From contig JAICND010000089.1 of NCBI GenBank assembly GCA_025929005.1, forward strand, positions 1 to 6,488: a DNA stretch of 6,488 nt, in the 5' to 3' direction. This document shows positions 1 to 4,276 of the stretch, piece after piece. The translations under genes were made by a program, and so were the position numbers. Position 1 is the stretch's first letter, and each line of letters begins with the position of its first letter. The stretch is from Acidimicrobiia bacterium (GTDB lineage: Bacteria; Actinomycetota; Acidimicrobiia; Spongiisociales; ZC4RG35). The notes below the pieces were generated by a model. The model worked only from the letters and a program-made list of their open reading frames with translations. It did not search any database and was not told the DNA's origin.

Positions 1-351
1 CCCCGCCTCTAACAGCATCTTCTCAAGACGGGTGGTCTCGGCCCGAACCATGGGTTCCGCACACCCCCATACCAGCAGCGGGACATCTTCCCGGGACACC
101 ACAAACAACGTGCGCCGCATCCCCAGCACGCGGACTGCCGATCTCTTCGTATAGAGGCAGTCTTCGATGTCGGTGATTGTGAGAGCGGGGTTGCGAGCGC
201 GGGCCGCGAGGAAGACAGTGACCGGATCGGAGGAGTGAATTCCGACCAAGCTGTGAGCGATCTCGGCAACACTCCCCGAACGGCTTGAGAGGGCCAATCG
301 GTGGCAACGCCCAAGACGGGCACGCCGCTGTTTGTCGGTGACTCGTCTCAC
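1..351 (-). CDS. Winged-helix DNA-binding protein, HTH_42 (AlkZ superfamily), N-terminal part
   Basis: Partial gene: the first 117 codons, open to the left edge. I recognise the N-terminal pattern of the HTH_42 family (winged-helix DNA-binding domain-containing proteins related to the DNA glycosylase AlkZ): an opening VRRVTDKQRRARLGR, then HRLA, then LVGIHSSDPVTVFLAAR (residues about 35-51), then a segment with VLGMRRTLFVVSRE. The family binds DNA; AlkZ and YcaQ members excise alkylated bases and unhook interstrand crosslinks, but many members are uncharacterised. The start is GTG at 351-349; a TTG twelve bases upstream (363) is the alternative, and neither has a strong Shine-Dalgarno sequence. 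It diverges from the copper lipoprotein gene with 74 bases between them. Residues 39-41 (His-Ser-Ser) lie where I believe the catalytic QxQ/QxD motif sits in characterised glycosylases, so glycosylase activity should not be assumed. The family call is fairly sure, the function is not. Confidence 0.8.
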   Translation of the reverse strand, partial: MRRVTDKQRRARLGRCHRLALSSRSGSVAEIAHSLVGIHSSDPVTVFLAARARNPALTITDIEDCLYTKRSAVRVLGMRRTLFVVSREDVPLLVWGCAEPMVRAETTRLEKMLLEAG

Positions 352-356
352 TTGAC

Positions 357-378
357 GCCCCAACTGGGAACCAGGGGC
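357..378. repeat. Imperfect inverted repeat in the divergent promoter region
   Basis: CTGG (364-367) pairs with CCAG (371-374) across a GAA loop. The stem continues as GCCC (357-360) against GGGC (375-378) with a three-base bulge (CAA) on one side, giving eight pairs in all. It sits 6 bases upstream of the GTG start of the leftward gene and could fold in its leader RNA or serve as a protein site. No function can be assigned. Confidence 0.3.
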
Positions 379-393
379 ACGGCCACTGGCGTA

Positions 394-407
394 GTCAATG
401 GTGTCAA
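394..407. promoter_or_regulatory. Divergent intergenic region with tandem GTCAA half-sites
   Basis: The 74-base gap 352-425 separates the leftward HTH_42 gene from the rightward copper lipoprotein gene and must hold promoters for both. GTCAA occurs at 394-398 and again at 403-407, a nine-base period. Read on the minus strand the second copy is part of TTGACA (407-402), an exact -35 consensus for the leftward gene, but I find no convincing -10 hexamer at the right distance. A TTGACG at 352-357 on the plus strand also lacks a -10 partner. This is a weak regulatory candidate only. Confidence 0.25.
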
Positions 408-411
408 CAAC

Positions 412-417
412 AGGAGA
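412..417 (+). promoter_or_regulatory. Shine-Dalgarno sequence deciding the TTG start at 426
   Basis: AGGAGA at 412-417 is a strong ribosome binding site eight bases before TTG 426. The next in-frame ATG (444) would be too far away and would remove most of the signal peptide, so this site decides the start. Confidence 0.75.
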
Positions 418-425
418 ATCCCCTC

Positions 426-734
426 TTGAACAAATACCTGATAATGCTGGTCGTGATGGCGGGCTGTGCGCAGCCGGATCCACCAGCGCCCGCCACGATC
501 ACCATTGTGGACTTGAGTTTCACCGGATCGCCTTCGATCGCGGTAGGAGAACCGCTCACAATCGTCAACTCCGACACGCTGGCGCACACCTGGACCGCAG
601 AGGACTTCTCGTTCAATTCCGGAAACATCAGCCCTGGAGCTCAGTACACCCATACGTTCGATGAGGCCGGTGTTTATGCGTACTTCTGTGAAATCCATCC
701 CGAGATGACGGGAGCCGTGACAGTGACCGGCTGA
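426..734 (+). CDS. Cupredoxin (plastocyanin/amicyanin-like) copper lipoprotein
   Basis: A 102-residue secreted blue-copper protein, expected to carry one copper ion and shuttle electrons or bind copper at the outer face of the membrane. The N-terminus is a short lipoprotein signal: hydrophobic residues 4-12, then the lipobox MAGC with Cys14 as the predicted lipidated residue, followed by a proline-rich tether (17-22). The mature domain spans about 24-101 and shows all four type-1 copper ligands: His54 (in AHTW), Cys88, His91 and Met94 in CEIHPEM. The C-x2-H-x2-M spacing is that of amicyanin rather than plastocyanin (x4 before Met). The length fits the family. The start is TTG, chosen from the Shine-Dalgarno AGGAGA eight bases upstream. 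It is the first gene of a probable three-gene surface operon; the next gene starts 82 bases downstream. The redox partner cannot be told from the sequence. Confidence 0.9.
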   Translation: MNKYLIMLVVMAGCAQPDPPAPATITIVDLSFTGSPSIAVGEPLTIVNSDTLAHTWTAEDFSFNSGNISPGAQYTHTFDEAGVYAYFCEIHPEMTGAVTVTG

Positions 735-804
735 GAGATTTTCGGGTGAACCCGCTACGGCAGTCCAGTCGTATTGTCCTGGGCGGCTCCTGAACGTCGC
801 ATCA

Positions 805-812
805 AGAGGAGA
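805..812 (+). promoter_or_regulatory. Shine-Dalgarno sequence of the DUF7282-like gene
   Basis: AGAGGAGA four bases before ATG 817 is a near-ideal ribosome binding site and fixes that start. The rest of the 82-base gap 735-816 holds only a weak CGGG-TGAA-CCCG hairpin (743-754) and no convincing promoter, consistent with co-transcription from upstream. Confidence 0.7.
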
Positions 813-816
813 AGTC

Positions 817-1290
817 ATGAAAAGAACCTTGTTGATTTTGGCCGTCCTAGCCCTCGTTCCTGCCTGTGGAGGAGACGCCGACGAAACCACGACTACCACC
901 GCCGGCACGGATACGACCGGAGTGGCCGCTCCTGCGGTCTCCCCTTCCGACATCGTGGCAGAGGATCAATCCTCGGACGGCACGACCATCACGGTGGCAT
1001 CCGTGACACTTCCCTCACCCGGCTTCATCGCCGTGCATGGGAACAGTGACGGACAGCCGGGTCCCGTGATCGGTAACTCCGAACTGCTTCCAGCAGGAAC
1101 GTCGACCGACGTGGTTGTAACTCTCGATCAGCCTCTGACCGCCACCGACATGGTGTTTCCGATGGTTCACATCGATATGAACAGCAACGGCGTGTATGAG
1201 TTCTTCCCACCGGATGAGACGATCGACTCTCCTGGCACCTTTGCCGACGGAGGTGTCGCAGTGGTCGGGTGCGAAGTGACCGTGGCATGA
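817..1290 (+). CDS. Secreted lipoprotein with DUF7282-like domain
   Basis: A 157-residue predicted lipoprotein of unknown function. The signal peptide has Lys2-Arg3, a hydrophobic core (5-13) and VPAC with Cys17 as the likely lipidated residue; this is a slightly off-consensus lipobox. A Thr/Asp/Gly-rich linker (about 20-35, with five threonines in a row) tethers the domain. From about 56 to 156 I recognise the pattern of DUF7282: ITVASVTLPSPGFIAVH, then GPVIGNSELLPAG, then a VVVTLDQPL strand, then FPMVHIDMNSNGVYEFF. That last stretch contains D120-x-N122-x-N124-G-x-Y-E128, which resembles a calcium-binding EF-loop. An internal Cys152 is present near the end. The ATG has a good Shine-Dalgarno sequence (AGAGGAGA, 805-812). 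It lies downstream of the cupredoxin gene on the same strand, and its TGA stop overlaps an ATG of the next frame in an ATGA. The domain call is moderate; no biochemical role is known to me. Confidence 0.8.
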   Translation: MKRTLLILAVLALVPACGGDADETTTTTAGTDTTGVAAPAVSPSDIVAEDQSSDGTTITVASVTLPSPGFIAVHGNSDGQPGPVIGNSELLPAGTSTDVVVTLDQPLTATDMVFPMVHIDMNSNGVYEFFPPDETIDSPGTFADGGVAVVGCEVTVA

Positions 1291-1307
1291 CCCCTCCTCG
1301 CCCCTAG
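1287..1307 (+). other. Coupled ATG mini-frame ending in an amber TAG, in frame with the next gene
   Basis: ATG at 1287-1289 overlaps the TGA stop of the preceding gene (ATGA, 1287-1290), the same coupling geometry used by the ABC gene pair at 3459. The frame reads Met-Thr-Pro-Pro-Arg-Pro and then TAG (1305-1307). The codon directly after the TAG is GTG 1308, the start assigned to the next gene, in the same frame. If the TAG were a sense codon, these seven codons would supply the charged N-region that the signal-like segment at 1308 lacks. It may be an amber mutation or base-calling error in the true start region, a stop-restart site, or coincidence. Confidence 0.55.
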
Positions 1308-1865
1308 GTGTACGTGCCCTTCACGGTCCTTGGCATCCTCGCCCTGATGATGTCGAGTCCCGAAACGGCTCCGGAACTCTTGGTCGAGGCGTTCGTGGCC
1401 GAGGCCGACGATCCGCTGCTAGTGGCCTACGCGGTGGCTGCAGACTCGGGCGGGTCCGGGGTAACGCTCAGCTTCACCTCTGACACCACCGAGACCGTTG
1501 CGCCGGTTCAGCTGACTCCGGCAGCCAGCGGCGTCTTTCTGGGAACCGTGCGGTACCCAGGTTCGGCGGTGTGGACGGTGACCGTGGCGGTGGCTGGCAG
1601 TAGACCGGTCGAAGCCGCCTTTTCGGAGAATCTTCCATGGCCGCACTACACCACCGAGGCCGGTCATCCCAAAGTCAAATATGACTCCGGCGACCCGGGA
1701 CGGGAGGGCTCGTTGGTGGCGCCCGGAGAGTCGATCTACTTGGCGGCTGCGGACCCGGCCTCGTCAGGCGGTGGCATCTGGAAGATCGGGCTGGGGGGTG
1801 TCCTCTTGGGCGGGCTGATGGTGTGGTGGTTGAGTCGTCGTTCGGGGGACCGGACTGCTGCCTAG
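1308..1865 (+). CDS. Membrane-anchored extracytoplasmic protein, FixH/YtkA- or CopC-like fold possible
   Basis: 185 residues from GTG 1308; I do not recognise a family with confidence. It opens with a hydrophobic segment (residues 2-15, VPFTVLGILALMM) that looks like a signal-peptide core but lacks basic residues and a Shine-Dalgarno sequence. Residues about 24-105 alternate like a beta-sandwich (for example VTLSFTSD, GVFLGTVRYPG, WTVTVAV), reminiscent of FixH/YtkA or CopC-type domains. Residues 106-155 form a polar stretch, then a single membrane helix (about 157-175, rich in Gly and Leu, ending LMVWWL) and a short basic tail with RR at 177-178. This suggests an outward-facing domain with a cytoplasmic C-tail. 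An in-frame TAG sits immediately before the GTG and an in-frame ATG six codons before that overlaps the preceding stop, so the true start region is probably 1287. It is the last gene of the surface cluster and its TAG stop overlaps the stop of the opposite-strand DoxX gene. Confidence 0.65.
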   Translation: MYVPFTVLGILALMMSSPETAPELLVEAFVAEADDPLLVAYAVAADSGGSGVTLSFTSDTTETVAPVQLTPAASGVFLGTVRYPGSAVWTVTVAVAGSRPVEAAFSENLPWPHYTTEAGHPKVKYDSGDPGREGSLVAPGESIYLAAADPASSGGGIWKIGLGGVLLGGLMVWWLSRRSGDRTAA

Positions 1866-1875
1866 GTCGCAGCGG
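1855..1875. terminator. Possible bidirectional terminator hairpin over the convergent stops
   Basis: CTGCTGC (1855-1861) pairs with GCAGCGG (1869-1875), seven pairs including one G-U wobble on the plus-strand RNA, around the seven-base loop CTAGGTC. The loop contains both stop codons of the convergent genes. There is no T-run on either side, so it would be an atypical terminator without a U-tract or a transcript-end stabiliser. Confidence 0.4.
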
Positions 1876-2383
1876 AGGCATGTCGCTCCTCGTCCCAACC
1901 CGGCAGCGCTCGGACTCCTGCGCCGACAACGAGCCCGGCTGACAGCAATACCAGGTTCTTGACGACGAACTCACCTTCCACGGTAAGCAAGGCTGGGTTG
2001 CCCTTCTGGAATGCGATGTCAGGTCGGATCATCAATACCAGGAAGGTCCCGACCATCTGAATGACAAAGAGAAGGAGCACCAATCGCATGGCCCTGGCGG
2101 CGATGAGCCCGGCTCCTACCACCATCTCAACGACACCAAGCGTCGGCACGAACCAGTCAGGGTCGACCCAGTAGACCACAGAGGCCACGAGGTCCGTCAC
2201 CGGCGTGGCGCCAGTGACCTTGAGGGCCCCAAACCACAAGAACACAATCCCCAATGAGACCCGGAGGAGCATCACGCTCCGCCGTCGCAGAAATCCGATG
2301 ATCTTCAGATCGAGGCTTCGTATTCGAGACCACAGGGTCTCGGCCACAAGGACCGGTGGGGGAGAGCCGGGGCTGCCCGTCAT
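1862..2383 (-). CDS. DoxX-family integral membrane protein
   Basis: A 173-residue membrane protein of the DoxX family, a group of small four-helix proteins of mostly unclear function, some tied to quinone or thiol redox chemistry. After a polar N-terminus with basic residues (RRR, 33-35) come four hydrophobic helices at about 39-57, 79-96, 100-119 and 140-157. Family hallmarks are the first helix pattern LRVSLGIVFLWFGALK (40-55), Glu86 in the second helix, and LLTVEGEFVVKNLVLL before and in the last helix. I chose ATG 2383 because it gives a typical length; the frame stays open upstream to 2518, but that extension is polar, arginine-rich and overlaps the divergent ABC gene. No Shine-Dalgarno is visible; TACCAT nine bases before the ATG could be a -10 for a leaderless message. 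Its TAG stop shares the bases CTAG (1862-1865) with the stop of the convergent plus-strand gene. Substrate unknown. Confidence 0.85.
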   Translation of the reverse strand: MTGSPGSPPPVLVAETLWSRIRSLDLKIIGFLRRRSVMLLRVSLGIVFLWFGALKVTGATPVTDLVASVVYWVDPDWFVPTLGVVEMVVGAGLIAARAMRLVLLLFVIQMVGTFLVLMIRPDIAFQKGNPALLTVEGEFVVKNLVLLSAGLVVGAGVRALPGWDEERHASAAT

Positions 2384-2451
2384 CGATGGCTGATGGTACC
2401 GGCGCCGAGTGGTCTGCTTTGGCGCGCCCAGTTGTCCCCGTCTCCGTGGAA

Positions 2452-2480
2452 TTGACACTGTGTCGGCTAAACGCCAAATT
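2452..2480 (+). promoter_or_regulatory. Candidate drrAB promoter with an overlapping palindromic operator
   Basis: TTGACA at 2452-2457 is an exact -35 consensus. At the standard 17-base spacing the -10 would be CAAATT (2475-2480), which matches only three of six positions, so the -10 is poor. The -35 overlaps a perfect 11-base palindrome, GACAC-T-GTGTC (2454-2464), a plausible binding site for a repressor. It lies in the 122-base divergent gap (2384-2505) between the DoxX and ABC genes, so such a regulator could affect both directions. Confidence 0.4.
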
Positions 2481-2493
2481 TCCCCGTTCGAGT

Positions 2494-2499
2494 AGGAAG
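2494..2499 (+). promoter_or_regulatory. Shine-Dalgarno sequence deciding the GTG start at 2506
   Basis: AGGAAG, six bases before GTG 2506, supports this non-ATG start for the ABC ATPase gene; the reading from GTG also gives the usual short N-terminus before the first nucleotide-binding strand. Confidence 0.65.
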
Positions 2500-2505
2500 T
2501 AGAAC

Positions 2506-3462
2506 GTGTCTCTCGCAATCGAGGCCGAGGGCCTTGTCAAACATTACGGATCAGTAGTCGCCCTAGAGGGCCTCGACATGTCGGTGCCCGAGGGGACCGT
2601 TATGGGCCTGCTGGGTCCGAACGGTGCCGGCAAAACCACCTCTGTTCGCATTTTCACCACGTTGTTGAAGCCCGATAAAGGCTTGGCGAGGGTCAACGGA
2701 ATCGACGTAGCCACCCATGCCGCCGAGGTCCGAAGTGTCATCGGTTTGTCCGGGCAGTACGCCGCGGTCGACGAGAACCTCACGGGCTACGAGAACCTCG
2801 ACATGGTCGGGCGCTTGTACCACCTGGGGAAGAACACGAGCCGGAAGAGGTCCCGGGAGCTACTCGATCAGTTCGATCTCGATGAGGCGGCCGATCGACA
2901 GGTCAAAACTTACTCCGGCGGCATGCGTCGGCGTCTCGACCTGGCGGCCGCCCTGGTAGCTCGCCCCAGCGTCATCTTCCTCGATGAACCAACCACCGGG
3001 CTCGATCCTCGAAGCCGGATCGCTCTCTGGGATGTAATCGCCGACCTCGTCGCCCAAGGGGCCACTCTGCTTCTCACCACCCACTTCCTCGACGAGGCCG
3101 ATCGCCTGGCGGACAAGATCGCGGTAATCGATCACGGCCGGGTTATTGCGCTTGGCACGGCCGACGAGCTGAAGTCTCAGGTGGGTGGTGAACGTCTTGA
3201 GGTGACGGTGGCGTCACCGGATCAGATCGCACCAGCCGCCAGTGTTCTGACGGCGATCGGAATGGGCGCAGTAACCATTGATGAACACACCCGCCATCTC
3301 ACCGTTCCCGTCTCGAGTGAAGGTGAGACGCTGGTCGAAACCCTCCGGGCGCTTGACCTCCAGGCAGTGAAGGTGCTCGACCTCACCCTGCGGCGTCCCA
3401 CTCTCGACGATGTGTTTATGACCCTGACTGGGCATGCCGCCGAGGAGGAGACCAACCAATGA
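2506..3462 (+). CDS. ABC exporter ATP-binding protein, DrrA family
   Basis: A 318-residue cytoplasmic ATPase that should power export through the permease encoded next to it. All nucleotide-binding motifs are visible: Walker A GPNGAGKTT (37-45), Q-loop Gln84 (LSGQYAAVDENLTGYENL), signature YSGGMRRRLDLA (136-147), Walker B VIFLDEP (156-162), D-loop GLDP (165-168) and the switch His193 (TTHFLDEADRLADKI). The extended Q-loop wording and the C-terminal domain (about 210-310, DUF4162-like, ending in RRPTLDDVFMTLTGH) are hallmarks of the daunorubicin-resistance DrrA group, known for export of anthracyclines, lipids and other hydrophobic compounds. Length fits. Start GTG 2506 is supported by AGGAAG upstream. 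The last four bases (ATGA) overlap the permease start, so the two are translationally coupled. The substrate is not predictable; no biosynthetic genes lie in the window. Confidence 0.95.
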   Translation: MSLAIEAEGLVKHYGSVVALEGLDMSVPEGTVMGLLGPNGAGKTTSVRIFTTLLKPDKGLARVNGIDVATHAAEVRSVIGLSGQYAAVDENLTGYENLDMVGRLYHLGKNTSRKRSRELLDQFDLDEAADRQVKTYSGGMRRRLDLAAALVARPSVIFLDEPTTGLDPRSRIALWDVIADLVAQGATLLLTTHFLDEADRLADKIAVIDHGRVIALGTADELKSQVGGERLEVTVASPDQIAPAASVLTAIGMGAVTIDEHTRHLTVPVSSEGETLVETLRALDLQAVKVLDLTLRRPTLDDVFMTLTGHAAEEETNQ

Positions 3463-4262
3463 CGACAATCGCCTCAGCCCTGGCGGACGGCGCCGTCGTG
3501 GCCAAGCGCAACCTGCTCAAGATCGCCCGGGTGCCCGATCTGCTGGTCTTCTCGACGATCCAGCCGATCATGTTCGTCCTGCTTTTTGCCTATGTCTTCG
3601 GGGCGGAGATCGTAATTCCCGGGGTTAACTATCGCGAATACCTGATGGGCGGGATCTTCGTCCAGACCTGCATTTTTGGGGCCACCATCACCGGTTCGGG
3701 TCTCGCCAATGACATGAAGAACGGGATCATCGACCGCTTCCGTTCATTGCCAATGGCTCGATCAGCGGTGCTGATCGGTCGTACCACCAGCGATCTACTC
3801 AACAACACACTGGTGGTTGTAATCATGGCTCTAACGGGATTATTGGTCGGCTGGCGGATCCGGACCTCCTTCCTGGAGGCCGCCGCGGGCTTCCTCTTGT
3901 TGTTGCTGTTCGCGTATTCGATCTCCTGGGTGATGGCAACGGTTGGTCTGACGGTCAGCAGCGTCGAGGTGTTCAACAACGCTGTATTTCTCGTGATCTT
4001 TCCGCTCACTTTCATCGCCAACACCTTCGTGGGCACCGACGGGTTGCCCGCCCCCCTGAAGGTCGTGGCGGAGTGGAACCCGGTGTCCGCGGTCACGCAG
4101 GCAGTCAGGGAGCTCTTCGGCAACACGCCCTCTGAGTCAGCTGTGTCCGATGCGTGGCCCCTGCAAAACCCGGTCCTGGCCTCGATCCTCTACATGATTC
4201 TCATCCTGGCGATTTTTGTTCCGCTCGCGGTGAACCGGTACAAGAAGGCTGCCAGCCGCTGA
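3459..4262 (+). CDS. ABC-2 type permease, DrrB family
   Basis: A 267-residue integral membrane partner of the preceding ATPase. After an amphipathic N-terminus (about 10-28) there are six hydrophobic segments at roughly 29-48, 61-81, 115-132, 138-164, 173-192 and 238-258. Family features are QPIMFVLLFAYVFG in the first helix, the loop NGIIDRFRSLPMARSAVLIGR (about 88-108), which is the typical ABC-2 cytoplasmic coupling segment, and FPLTFIANTFV (181-191) followed by a re-entrant-like stretch with WNPVSAVTQAVRELF. The length is normal for DrrB-type permeases. The ATG at 3459 overlaps the ATPase stop codon as ATGA, indicating coupled translation and 1:1 assembly, presumably as a dimer of each chain. 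The TGA stop at 4260-4262 lies two bases from the convergent stop of the molybdoenzyme gene. Confidence 0.94.
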   Translation: MTTIASALADGAVVAKRNLLKIARVPDLLVFSTIQPIMFVLLFAYVFGAEIVIPGVNYREYLMGGIFVQTCIFGATITGSGLANDMKNGIIDRFRSLPMARSAVLIGRTTSDLLNNTLVVVIMALTGLLVGWRIRTSFLEAAAGFLLLLLFAYSISWVMATVGLTVSSVEVFNNAVFLVIFPLTFIANTFVGTDGLPAPLKVVAEWNPVSAVTQAVRELFGNTPSESAVSDAWPLQNPVLASILYMILILAIFVPLAVNRYKKAASR

Positions 4263-4276
4263 GGTCAGGTCAGCGG
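4256..4276. terminator. Possible bidirectional terminator hairpin between the permease and molybdoenzyme genes
   Basis: A perfect inverted repeat, CCGCTGA (4256-4262) and TCAGCGG (4270-4276), flanks the seven-base loop GGTCAGG. The left arm holds the permease stop TGA and the opposite-strand stop (4267-4265) lies in the loop. It has no flanking T-run, so if it ends transcription it does so without a U-tract, as described for some actinobacterial terminators. It has the same stem and loop lengths as the element at 1855-1875. Confidence 0.5.

Noticed and set aside
743..754. CGGG-TGAA-CCCG hairpin after the copper lipoprotein gene
   Set aside because: Only four pairs and no T-run; too weak to call a terminator, and the next gene is probably co-transcribed.
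348..953. A 201-codon open frame on the minus strand
   Set aside because: It is antisense to two well-supported lipoprotein genes, and its Val/Ser/Ala-rich start mirrors the Thr-rich linker coding on the other strand.
1303..1866. Identical CCTAGG palindromes at both ends of the third surface gene
   Set aside because: Both include an in-frame TAG, but the motif is only six bases, other CTAG sites occur in the window, and there is no target duplication or other sign of insertion.
2400..2428. Short GC palindromes CGGCGCCG (2400-2407) and GGCGCGCC (2421-2428) in the DoxX/drrAB gap
   Set aside because: Eight-base self-complementary GC strings are common by chance in GC-rich DNA and have no further symmetry around them.
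2384..2518. N-terminal extension of the DoxX gene to 2518
   Set aside because: The added 45 residues are polar and Arg-rich, unlike the family, and would overlap the start and promoter region of the divergent ABC gene.
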